A stretch of DNA of 16,324 nucleotides from NCBI GenBank assembly GCA_027596195.1, contig JADGJG010000574.1, positions 1-16,324 on the forward strand. Reading direction: 5' to 3'. Both the position numbers and the translations under genes were made by a program. The DNA comes from Podochytrium sp. JEL0797. Taxonomy: Eukaryota; Chytridiomycota; Chytridiomycetes; Chytridiales; Chytriomycetaceae. The notes beneath the pieces are model-generated. The model was not told where the DNA came from and searched no databases. It was given only the letters and a program-made list of their open reading frames with translations. This document shows, in pieces, positions 1-11,000 of the stretch. How positions within the stretch are numbered: the stretch's first letter is position 1; each line of letters starts with the position of its first letter.

Positions 1-1
1 C

Positions 2-307
<306 letters not shown>

Positions 308-365
308 ATGGATGGATGAAGTCGTTGCTGTTTTTGTATTTGTTCTGTATAGAGAGGAAGCTCGT

Positions 366-371
366 AATAAA
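366..371 (+). terminator. Poly(A) signal AATAAA of histone H4
   Basis: A canonical AATAAA hexamer sits 59 nt downstream of the H4 stop codon, followed by a T/G-rich stretch. I see no metazoan-type histone stem-loop near it, so ordinary polyadenylation is the likelier way this mRNA ends. The hexamer is conserved in the inverted copy at 16285-16290. Confidence 0.6.
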
Positions 372-543
372 AACCCGTGGTTCTGATTTGTTTGGTTTTC
401 CTGATGCGTCCTTTCGGGGTTTTCGCCCCCCAGCCTTCTCCCTCCACCGTTACCCTGTCTTCCCACCAAGGCTGTATTTCTTCAGTCGTAACTGGTAACC
501 CCGTAGCTGTGCGTCCTGGGTCTTCACGTATTTCACAAGACAA

Positions 544-581
544 GGTGTCAAAATCGCTTTTTTCACAATATTTTCGACACC
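544..581 (+). other. Imperfect hairpin in the H4 3' flank
   Basis: The arms GGTGTCAAAA and TTTTCGACACC are complementary over ten pairs with one bulged base, around a loop of about 17 nt. The same hairpin is kept in the right-hand copy at about 16087-16124. It lies 170 nt beyond the H4 poly(A) signal, so it is probably not in the mature H4 message. It could also fall in the 3' transcript of the opposing gene. Function unknown. Confidence 0.45.
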
Positions 582-723
582 CCCCTCCATCCGACCCTTT
601 CACAAAGATTGACACATTTCAGCTATCAGTTCTGGCAGCCTCTTGTCAACATCAGCTTGTTTGAGCCTAAATATAACCACATTAAGGAGCAGGAAATGTG
701 AGCATGAGGGAAGCCATAAACAC

Positions 724-3416
724 TCACGCCTCTTTCACTTGGTTCGAGAAGTGCTCCTGTGAGGGCATGGATCCCTTCATGACATCATACAACCCGACTC
801 CGAAAAACTGTTTTTTTGGCAAGAAAATCAGCGAAAGCCCCACAAAATCCAAACTCACACACCTCCTTAGACAACCGACTCATCTTAACCGCCAAATCCG
901 GTGAAATAACCGAACTCTCCCCCCCTTTCAAACCGCCACAAATTCCAAACTCATCCACCCCGCGTTGTCTCCTTTCCCTGTTCTGAAACAACTCAGACAT
1001 GGATTTCCGAATAGCCGTTTCGAGGCGAGCGACTTGCTGTTCAGAGACATCCAAGGATTTTTGAAGCTTTTGAATCCGTTGCGCGTTTTTGACCTGGATT
1101 TGTTGGTGTTGGGTTTGTTGGTTCGTTTCGACGGATGCGTTGAGTTGATTCAACACTGCTTCCATTTCCTAAGAAAAGGGATTAGCCTGCTTCATCATTT
1201 AACAGAGTAGGCCACATACGTTGAACTTGCGCTTCCATTCGTGCAACTGAATCTCTTTGTTTTTCAGGTCAGCAACGAGTCGTTTGTTGGTGTATTGGAG
1301 GGATTGACTCTGAGCGGCTTCCTTCTGAATTGGATCGACTTTGGAGAGAACTGCATCGAGTTTGAGTTTGATGTCTTGTGCGAGGTTCGCTTTGACAGTA
1401 GCGGTCGTTCTTAAAAATAGGAATTTCAGTGAGGAAAATCAGAAAATCAGAAAAAAAAGAATCATTACGTTGCAGTCTTCAATCTAGATTTCAAAGACTC
1501 ATTTTCGTCCAAGATTTGCTCCGTTTTCGTGTGCATATCGTCAATGATGGCGTCCTAGAAGTTTATTTGAGAACGAGAGACTGGGTTTTTTATTTTACCT
1601 TGGCCGTAACAATCGACTTGAGTCGCACAGAATTATCCCGTTCGCGTTTCATGTCCATTCTCAAGTGTTCATAGTTTTCTGACTGATTCGAATACGCAAG
1701 TTGAATTTTGAATTGTCTCCATTCTCAAGGGAAACGAAACACACTTACGAGCAAAGTGTATTTGTGCGCAGTAATTTCAAGCGTATCCACGGCATTTGAT
1801 TTCTTGTGTGTGGCTTCCTTGTTTTTGAGTTCCAAGATTTTGATGGTTCGTTGACTTTTGGAAAACGTGATTTTTAGGAAATGATGGGAAGAGAAAAGGG
1901 AATTACATTGCCGCCCAATCCTCTTCCGTTCGCCCGTCTGCAACCAACGATTCGTAATTTGAAATTGCCCGTGAGAGTTGTCTAACCAAAAAAATAACAA
2001 TGAGGGAGGGATCGAAGGTTAAAAGTGAAACTGCTCCCTCACTCTTGCAACTGGTGATTGAGTTTTTTAAATGCTGTTATATCCGTGTCGTATCGGTCTT
2101 TATAAAACTCGAGCTCGGCTTCTAATCGGCGAATCAAATTATTGGATTCAAAATTGGTCCGTTCCTGGACACTCTGGAGGTTTTGCGTCGCGAGGGATGA
2201 AGCGCTTCGGGCATGAACACCCGTGGAAGAGGTTTCTCCCTGAAAAATCGCTTCAGCAGGCGCCCAAATGAATTGCAAGAGAGAAAGAGAATGCGGAACT
2301 CACGAAACCAAGAGATGCTTTCAAGTGTGAAATATTCTTTTGATTCGACTCAGTCACTTTGGCAAACGTTTCATTGAGGAGCTTGTATTCATTTCGCGAA
2401 CGGTCCAACATCTCGTTCGAGATTCTCTGGAATCAAAAAAATGTGGTGATTAGCACACGACAATGGGACAGTTGAACCATGAATTCACCAGCTCGTTTTG
2501 CACCACACCGATCCGAAGCTCCATCTCTTCGATAACTTCCACTTGAACTCTGCATTGCTCTTCAACGTGCTTCACCATTTCAGTTGTCTCCTTTGCATGC
2601 TTCACACTCGCGACGTGAGCGGCTTCGAGACCTATCATATCGCGTTTCAAGATTTTGTGCGCGCGTTTTTCGGTTTCGAGACTTTTCTGATAATCCTTTA
2701 CGCATTAATACGGACCGTGTCTTGATCAGGGGAAAGAAAAATGACTAAATGAGTGTCCATCCCACCTTTGTCGCGTCCAGCTCGATCAAAACGTCTTCCC
2801 CAACCACTAACGAACTTTCCCTGGTCCCACTTCCACTCTTTTGATTCTCATTTCCTTGAACCACGTCCATATATTTCTTCAACTCGTTTCCTAGATCTAA
2901 AATAACGTGAATGAGCCCAGGGTTTCCGCGAACCAAGAATTTCATATTCTGTCGTCCGAACCTGTTCCTTCCAATCCGTGACCAACAAGATCCCAAACTA
3001 CCGTCCTCGGAACAAGAGTGTACATGGCACATCCTTTGACGATGGCCACGAACGCGCTCGCGCGGGTTTCAATCTCTTGACGGAGTTGGAACCGCGGACG
3101 GAAGCAAACAATTTCGCGCGTCACCTTGCTGATCCGACTTCAGGGGACATGCCTCTTATGTGGGTTCGATCATGATATGGTCCAATTTCAGATATGGTTC
3201 GATCGGTTGCGTCTGGTTGCAGAGGAAAGGGGGTTGGCGACGAATGGTTGGACCTGTCAAATTCTGGGACTTCGATGCTTTTGAAACTGAGTTCCTCTGA
3301 TTCGCGCAAGATGCGTGTGAGTCGCTACAGATATACACATATTCGATTAGTAGAGGTTTGCGTGGGTGACTTGTGTTGGTTGGGCAAACCTCGATTTCTG
3401 CGGACTGGCTGGCCAT
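724..3416 (-). CDS. Multi-exon coiled-coil protein of unknown function; N-terminal exons possibly damaged
   Basis: I do not recognise the family. Exons that join in frame on the minus strand are 3390-3416, 3125-3324, an exon ending at 2962, 2766-2896, 2489-2686, 2304-2426, 2043-2239, 1907-1981, 1749-1854, 1599-1682, 1469-1554, 1220-1409, 863-1168 and 724-807. Introns are 44-79 bp with GT-AG ends. The last eleven exons encode about 526 residues rich in Leu, Glu, Lys and Gln with heptad-like spacing, for example EMEAVLNQLNASV and QRIQKLQKSLDVSEQQVARL, so a long coiled coil is likely. The start of exon 3 cannot be found: after the donor at 3124 the expected acceptor is missing, and the related copy at 15347-15990 carries 100 extra bases at this point that include one. 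The true start may be an internal Met, or the gene may be failing. Without the last intron (808-862) the frame would stop at 785. Confidence 0.7.
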
Positions 3417-3437
3417 TTCGGATTTCAGAGAGAAATT
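2856..3437 (-). repeat. Coiled-coil gene 5' part, left copy of the inverted duplication
   Basis: This 582-bp block covers exons 1-3, the start of exon 4 and 21 bp before the ATG. It recurs inverted at 15326-15989 (664 bp). Three indels explain the 82-bp difference: intron 1 is 65 bp here and 60 bp there, 100 bp present at 15671-15770 are missing here, and 13 bp around the exon-4 acceptor are missing there. The homology begins abruptly at 3437. Confidence 0.93.
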
Positions 3438-3535
3438 AAAATACATCAGAGAAGCTATCAGCGTCGAGCATTATCCTTCAATCCCAATTCTTTCTTCTCT
3501 TTTTCTTTTAATTTTTGTTCTGAAATCTGAACTTC
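3417..3535. promoter_or_regulatory. Short divergent promoter gap between two coiled-coil genes
   Basis: Only 119 bp separate the ATG at 3416 (minus) from the ATG at 3536 (plus), so the two genes probably share a bidirectional promoter. The plus-strand side carries a T/C-rich run near 3490-3520, which is common before start codons in fungi. No clear TATA box or named factor site was recognised. The inferred role rests on gene orientation alone. Confidence 0.5.
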
Positions 3536-4883
3536 ATGTCGTTCTCTCCCGAGCTCGCTCCTTTCCTGCAAGAATATGGTAACCCCCCATATAATGTGGA
3601 CACTCAAGTTTGAAATCTCCTCTCCCAGGCCGCCTCCGCAATTTCATCTTGTCCAATAACACCGCGGCGAACGAACTCCGAGACCATCTGGATCTCCTCG
3701 ACACTCTACAGAAGCAGCTCAATGCCACTTCTCGGCACGAAACGGACCTCAAAGCAGCGATTGCGAAAGAACGGAGCCATCTCAACAAACTCGGCAAGGT
3801 TTGTTTTTTTTTGATTGTTTGGAACAAGAGTGCTCAGCCGTGTCACCATTCTCCAGTTCAGTTTCACGCAAATCGGTGCCAAACTGAAGGGCAAAGAGAA
3901 ATACCGCAGCGAAGTCTCGGGAACGCAAGCTACGCTGTTTCAAGACGAGCAGGAGTTGACTCATGATCAAGAATTATTGGCGGATTTGGATTCCCAGATT
4001 GCAGCGATGGAAGCGCAAGCTGTGGAACTCCGGGGAAAGGCGAATCTGCTGGAATCGAATCAGAAAGAGCTGATGGAGGTGCTGGACACTGCGTTTCGAG
4101 TGGCGCAGGAAGGTGGCGTGAGTGGGCCAGAGTTCACGAAGGACGCGCAGTTTGGATATCAGCTCTCGGAGATTGTTACAGCCATGCAGCAAGTTGAGTG
4201 TTTACCTTCATGGCGAACTCCGCATCTTACGAAAATGCCAACAGCAACGCGCCGAGAAATTGCAATTCAGTCTCGCGTCCACTGAACTCCACCTCGCCCT
4301 CCAGTCTGTCCAAGCGTGCCTCTATCACATCAATTCAGCGCTACAATCTGCCCAAACGGACCTATACTTTCGAAACGAATTCAGTGAATGGAACGAATAC
4401 AATCAAGCCAACGCTGGTTCCGATGCAGCTCGATCCGCTGGACTCCACATTTCCCGCGCAAAGCAACATTTGCCAAACCACCTCCCAGACTCGCTTGGAC
4501 TTGTGAACTTTCAAGGCCTCGACGCGTTCGGCACCCTCTGGTTCGACAACATCTTTTCGGATTTGCAAAACATTCAATACCTGCAGAGCGTGGCGGTCAA
4601 GATGAACCAGACGAATTCGAATTTGCAGTCGATAACTGTGTGGGTGGATTCGAGTTTGAGGGGGTTTGACAGTTCGCTGAAAGAGAATGAGATGAGGCGG
4701 CTTGCAGTCGCGAGGAGCAGCTTGGATCACAGAGTTGCGTCTTTTGAGAAGGGGCTTTTTGAGCTCGGAGGTGTACGTAACAGTGGAAAGGGGGAGAAAT
4801 GTGAAAAGAGTTTCGCCGGTGGTGGTCGCGTAGAAAATTCTCGAGACCTGATTCCCGATTCAATGTTCGCGCAATTTGCGTGA
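3536..4883 (+). CDS. Coiled-coil protein, probable uncharacterised fungal family
   Basis: Five phase-compatible segments join: 3536-3578, 3629-3798, 3857-4192, 4245-4772 and either continuation to the TGA at 4883 (395 residues) or a further intron 4773-4833 with stop at 4851 (364 residues). The donor of that optional intron, GTACGT, is strong, but its branch region and pyrimidine tract are poor, so the longer form is given. The start MSFSPELAPFLQEYG is the first ATG after a pyrimidine-rich leader. Residues 15-185 are heptad-rich and contain FTQIGAKLKGKEKYRSEVSG followed by long Glu/Gln/Leu helices. From memory this resembles the RRFAYKLxGKxEKF pattern of a widespread but unnamed fungal coiled-coil family; that match is an inference. 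The C-terminal half is helical without a recognisable catalytic motif. No signal peptide or membrane segment is seen. Confidence 0.8.
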
Positions 4884-5060
4884 GGGGTATCACTTAATTA
4901 TGGGTTCCAAATCACAAGAATAGAGAAATGAAATGGGGTCATTTTCTTTGCATATGCACATCGCGTTTCTTTGTTTTCTGTTCGCCTCTCTGAAACGCCA
5001 CCCTGCGTCAATCATTCGTCATTCCCAAGTTGAGAAGATAAAGATATATTGATAAGCAAT
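4884..5060. other. Convergent intergenic gap
   Basis: This 177-bp gap separates the ends of the plus-strand coiled-coil gene and BLM10. It must hold both 3' ends, but no AATAAA is present on either strand; A/T-rich stretches near 4916-4930 and 5036-5055 may serve instead. Nothing else is recognised. Confidence 0.5.
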
Positions 5061-8000
5061 TCACGCGTAGTAAGAAGAAGAAATAAGAAGATCTGAAAGA
5101 ATAGACAACTGGTCTTCGGTGAAAACTCGCATGGATTCCTCCTTGTTGTCCTGATGCGTGCGTCTGAAGTCAGCAAACGCTTTCGAAACGGTAGCCTAGA
5201 GAAAGCATCGCGTTCAGCAAAACAGAAAACGCTCAAACAAAACACAGAAATGAAACATACCGCGATAGGAGCTTGGTCAGAAATGCAAGACGAAAGCGTG
5301 ATCAACACTTCAGGCATCCAGGCAGGAACGTCATACGGGAACGCCAAGACCAACGAACTCAATCCAATCACAGCCGCATGCCTCTTGACCACCAATGGAT
5401 GCAGGCTGCCGAATTCTGTTCCCTTCGTGGGAGCCTCAGAACCATTTGCACGCGGCGGCAGAGTCCCCTTCTTTTTGGCCAACTTGGTGGCCTGCAGAGA
5501 TGACTCGAATCCGGCCTTCAACGAAGAAATCGATTCGCGTTCGGAGCAACGCACCAACCCGGACAACGTGATACCCGCCAAGTTTCTCACTTCCACTTGT
5601 GGGTCCTCCAACAACTCAGCCACCGTCTCCAACACCAAATGCTTCATCTCGCTCGTGAGGAACATCAAGTTCCTGAAGAATATGATTTGCAGCACGGGAA
5701 TCAAGCGCAACTTGATTTGCCACTTCCACCGCTTCTCCTTCAAAAATCCCAGAATCTGATGGATCGCGCGGGGGAGAAGGTGCAATGGGAACGGCGAATG
5801 AGCAAACATGTGCATGATGGATTTCGCAGTCACTTGCAGATCCGCGTCTTCAAACTCGATCATTTTCAAAAACTCGGGTACGAGAAGCGGCAAGCACGTG
5901 AATTTCGTGGTGTTGGAGCTTCGCAGCAAGGAGTGCGCTACCCAGGCAATCACTGTATTTGTCGATTAAGGAAGGTTTTTGCATCCAATTCTACTCAACC
6001 ACACACCTGTTTTTGACGCGTTCCCGTACTCACTCGGCCCTGTCGTCACCAGCCTCGGAATCGCTCTCCAAACTTCCAAATCCTGAAGGAGCTGAGAAAC
6101 CAAACCCCCAACCACTCCCGCCGGAACCACAGGTACAACTCCCTTGTACGCGATCGAGGAATCAAAAACATTCACCGCCAATCCCCCTTGAGAACGAAGA
6201 TTCCACTCGACGAGTTCCTTCACAGAATTCGCAGCAGGATACCATAAGAACTGCATGGTTTTGGCAATCAGAATACCCAAGACGTCGCGGACTTGCTTGT
6301 ACGGGCTTATGAGATGAGTAAAGAGTTCTACCAGCAAAGAGGGGTACAGCGGCGAGAGTCGCCATCCGAAAGACGAAACCATGAGCTTCAATACGGAGAG
6401 CTTTTTGGATTCGATGAAGAAGGACTGTGCTTCGGGATCGAGCTTCCAGTTCAACACGAACTGAATGATTGGGAGAACGCGTCTTGGGTCACGGTGCGAC
6501 TGGTAGGATAATTCAGTTTCTTTATCAAAACAAACAAAACAAACCAAGCACTCACAAAGACTTGGGTCAAAAAAGTAATCCAATACGGCATCGTGACTTT
6601 TGTGCACGTGTGGAACACACGCTCCAGAAGCGGCATTACCCACTCCCATAATCTCTCCAACTTGGTCGAGCTCCAGTTCTTGGATCCCCTCACGAGACCG
6701 GACAAAAATTCGGCTGCGGCACGGTGCTTCGACTTTTCCTTTGGATCCTTCACCAGCTCGAGCACAATCCGCTTCAAATGGTCGGAAAACCGGTCTTCAA
6801 ACTGGCTCGCGAGCACGCGGACGAAAACGTAAAGCTTCGCGTTGAACACCTCGGCGTCTTTGGAAGATTCCGCAGAGTTGTACAAGGACATTTTGTCCCA
6901 GAATTCTGCCGAGGTCACTGTGGCGAGGAGGAGTTCAATCGTTTCGCGCGACGCGAGGTCGTAAAAGGGAAGCGTTTCAATCCCGTCTCCGACCAAATCA
7001 AACTCAGGCCCCGGTCGCGAATAAACACTGTACTTTTGCGGCCAGCAATACCATCCGAGGACAGAGTGATCGATAAACCCTCTATGGAAGGGAAGAAAAC
7101 CGCGTTAATTATCATGCGGAATCGAAAAAAAAAGTCTTACTTGTTTCCCGCAAAAACACCCTCCTGCAAAAAAGCGTCCACATCAACCACATCGCCCTCC
7201 ACCCTCACAACTTCTCTCTTTAACCAATTTGTACGATCCGTCCCCGCCGCCTTGGCTCGAAACTTGAGACTCCTCACAATCCGCGTAATCAATCTGATGC
7301 ATGATTCGCGGAGGGTTGGCTGCGCCGAAACACACCCCTCGAGTGCGACGCGCATCAGCGCTGCGTTATGAACGTCTTCTTGCCTCCACGAAACCAACAA
7401 AAAGTTTACAGCCTTGTTGCTCGTTCGCCAATGCGTCGCGGGGTTTGCAATCAACTCGGTCATGTCATCGAGCTGTTGCGAAGTCTGTGAGCGCGGGGAC
7501 GAAGCAAAATAAAAATCGAAAAATACAAACCAAGCGAGGATACATCTCCGTCAATCTCTTTGACACGGTCTCCATCTCTGCCACCCTGCGTGCCACAACC
7601 GCCTCATCCGGCACCACCCCAAAATTCACAGCCACAGCATTCACCACATCGTTCGAAACACGGAACCCAATGGACAACTGACTGATTTGTGCCAAATAGT
7701 CCGCATACATCGCGTGCACCAAATTCTTGATCGAGGGCTAATTTTTTTTGGGTAAATATACTGCAGAATCAAAAAAACAAATCAAAAAACTCTCACCTTA
7801 TCCCCAAACGGCATGCAAATCGCCTTACTGAACAAATACGAGCACTCCAAATCGGTCAACGCGACATTCCGCATTATCGCCCCGCGCAGCATGAACAAAC
7901 ACCCCTTGATGATATGTTCCGGCGCCTTGGGCGCAGTCAAACGATCAAGGTAGCGCTTGTACAACACCTTCCTCAAATCCTCAAATGGAACAATGGACTG

Positions 8001-11000
8001 GCGCAACGCGTGTTGGGCGGACGCGCGGACGTGGGCGTATCGAGACAGTGTCAGGTTGAACAACGATGTCAAATGTGATTCCGTTTGCATCGTCAAAACG
8101 CTTCCTTGGGTGCAGCAATACACAACGCGGGTCATGTATGTAACTGAAAACACAAGAGATGTTAGAACCCATTTTTTGCATCACCGCCGAAAACGAAATG
8201 GAACTTACTATTCGCGAGCTTCACTTGCAGATGCCGCGGCAACACCTTCCAATTTTCAACCGTCCCCAATGCCTTCTTCATGCTCCGATAAGAATGAACC
8301 TCATTCGACACCGCCACGGCCTTGACACCGCGACAACTCACAAACTTGCTCACACATTTGATCAAGAGCTTCAACGGCGCAACGTCGTCTTCTCTGAACT
8401 TCTCAAAATGCGTCACCAGAGTGTTCACCAACTCGCCCATCGAGAACCGCAAGGCAAGGATGGTTTGATGGTGTGGACTCGACTTGCCAAGAAACCCCAC
8501 CGATGGATGCACCTTCCCATCCGCGCGTTCATCACCAATCCATTTCGTTGTACTCAATGGAGATACCTCCACATCGTCCCACGGCGCCACAAACGCGCCC
8601 GCACAAACCACAACACTCTTGAAAATCAAAAACCAGCGCGTGAATTCCAATGACTGTTCCCTCCGCGCATCGCTGCTCGTTTCAGCGGTCGTCTCGGAAA
8701 CTTGCATGAGAGATGTGAGGTTGTCCATCGTCAAGGCTGCGTATTTCGTGACGAGGGAGACGGCAAACTCAATTTCGGCGTCGGTTGGGACATGCCAATC
8801 GATATTCACGTCTTTTGGCTTGTACTGCTTCCCCCATTGCTTGTACGACGACGCCATGAATTCTAAAAGAAAAGAGAATCAGCATCGAAATCGCACAAAA
8901 ATAAAAAATATAATCGAACCAGAATCGTCCCACTCGGCTCCCTCAAAACACCGATACTCTCTCGGATATACCCCCACGCAATTCATCACCGCCACCTGCA
9001 ACGTCTTGGCCGCCCACTTGACCCCACGATAACTCTTGCAACCCACCACCATCTCTTCAATCACTCTCTCCACCAACGAGCGATACTCTAAAATGGCTTC
9101 CCCAGTATTCACCAACGCGCTCAAAAACACATACTGGAACCAATGCAGCGACGAATCGCTCAACGACGTGAACCCAAACGGAAAACTCGTCTGCGACAAC
9201 CCCGTCGGTTTCGCACCAGCCCCGCCCTTCATCTCATCGCGAATGCGTATACTCGCGAGGGGTAAAAAGTACTGCAACTTTCGCGCTTGGAAACTCGTTC
9301 CGCCTCCGCCGCCTGCCACGGCAATAATCTTGCCCATAGCTTTGGTCGCGCTCGGGATCACGGTGGCGGCTACGAATTCGGACAATTTCGCAAGCATTCG
9401 ATCGTGGATGGGTGCGCTTGTTTGATTGAAAATGATTTGGAGGAGGAATGAGGTCATGGCGAGGAGAGTGTCTTCGGAGGTGGCACGCTTGGAGGCTCCA
9501 TGAATTTGGGGCAAGTTTTCAAACTGGGAAAAAGAATTTCAACGTCAACACACCGGGACAAAAAAGGACAATGAGGATCTCACCATCACAAAAATGCGAC
9601 TCAATAACATCATCAACCATTCCTCGAACCCCGCCGTGCTCAATCTCAATTCACGATCGTCCTCCGTCTCGTCCTCACCCGCATGACTGCCACTCACATC
9701 CACCACGGGAACGCACATGAATGCACTACTGAGAAACACGAGCGCGCTCGCCGTTTTGCCGGGATCGTTCATGTCAACTCCGGGCAACACCAAGTGTAAC
9801 AAGGTCAGGAAATTCTGAGCCCCGGATGCAAACAAGTCGCGAGACAACAGGGGAAGGATTGTGACACACACGTTATTGAGACACGCTCTTGTTCGATGCG
9901 TCTAAATACGCGGGATAGGAATCAAAACAAACAAAAAAAGACACCCCCCCCCCCCGATCTAATTTACCTCAGTCAACGTTTCCATCGCCGGAAACACACG
10001 CTCAATCACTTTAGGCAACACCAGTCCAGGCTCCAACCACGCCAAATTCTTGATGGCCAAATTCGCCTCGTGCCCAGCCGTCGCGTCTTTCGAAAACATC
10101 ATCACAAACGCGTATTTTTGCACCGTCTCGACAAACGCATGTTTGATTTCAGGTGTCAGACGCAATGATGGTGGCGTTTCGCAATCGTCCAACGATTCCT
10201 TCCGCCAGCGTTTCAGAAACACTAATGCGAGGGTGTGCAAAAAGTGGGCCAGCTTGAGCGACCATGTGCCGTGGTTTGAGGGATGAAAGTAAGTTTCGGA
10301 AGCTTGGAGGAAGGTGTTCAAGAGTGCCAAGGAATTGGTTGGTGGGAAATAACCGTCAATTGACTCTGTTTGTGGCGGATAGATTATGTTGACAACAAAA
10401 TGGGCCGCATGCGCAATAATTGTCTAACCAAGGAGATGGAAAGGATCAATATCGTTTTCGACTGTTTTTTCAAGAGAAATAACATACCAGGTCCGGTTTT
10501 CCCTTAAGACTCGAATTCCCCACCGGCAACTTCACATCGCGCATACCGCACTCCCAAACCACCTGCACCATCTCCTCCGTCCATCCACACCTCTCCGGGT
10601 GCGCAATTTGGTCCTCCGACAACCGCGACAGCAACGAAACCATGTGCATGTCCAAACTGCCTGCACAGAATCCCCAGACTCCAAACAACATGGGAATCCA
10701 AAAAAACGCGGGACCTTTGTCGAAACGTTGCTCGGGAATTGTCTTGGTTGAGAGAAACACGAGCATGTGGCTGAAAGTACTCGTGGCAAGAGGGACATTG
10801 TTGGGGGACAGTTTGGGCATGAATTCGTCGAGGATTTCCAATGGAGCGGAGGGGGGGAAGTAGTTGCGCACGAGGCGCGCGAGTTTCACGAATTCTTGGG
10901 CGTATGATTTGTCGATGGAGAGGGTCCGGTCGCGTTTGTGGGGGAAGTTGGCGCGGCGAATCTGTGTAACAAGTGGGGTTGTTGGGATGGTTGGGTAAGG

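Larger units (their letters stand above)
332..678 (+). repeat. H4 3'-flank repeat, left copy of the inverted duplication
   Basis: This 347-bp segment starts 25 bp after the H4 stop and recurs in reverse complement at 15991-16324. By eye the copies differ by scattered substitutions, a 12-bp indel in the C/T-rich stretch near 427-445 and one base in a C run near 580. The indels account for the 13-bp length difference. The segment has no convincing coding frame. It holds the AATAAA signal and a conserved imperfect hairpin at 544-581. Together with 679-723, where I see nothing, it fills the gap between H4 and the next gene. Confidence 0.93.

Noticed and set aside
308..420. Metazoan histone 3' stem-loop
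   Set aside because: No six-base stem with a four-base loop of the required type is present near the stop, and an AATAAA signal is.
785..862. Simple read-through end of the coiled-coil gene at 785
   Set aside because: The GTGTGTGAG donor, CTGAT branch-like site and CAG acceptor give a typical 55-bp intron and a 27-residue last exon ending at 724. The read-through tail is Phe/Cys/Val-rich and unlike the rest. Not excluded without cDNA.
3165..3215. tRNA B-box-like GGTTCGAT sequences
   Set aside because: No matching A box or cloverleaf stems; they lie in a duplicated exon of the coiled-coil gene.
6724..7371. Plus-strand frame of 215 codons
   Set aside because: It spans an intron and two exons of BLM10 on the opposite strand, whose translation matches PA200 throughout.
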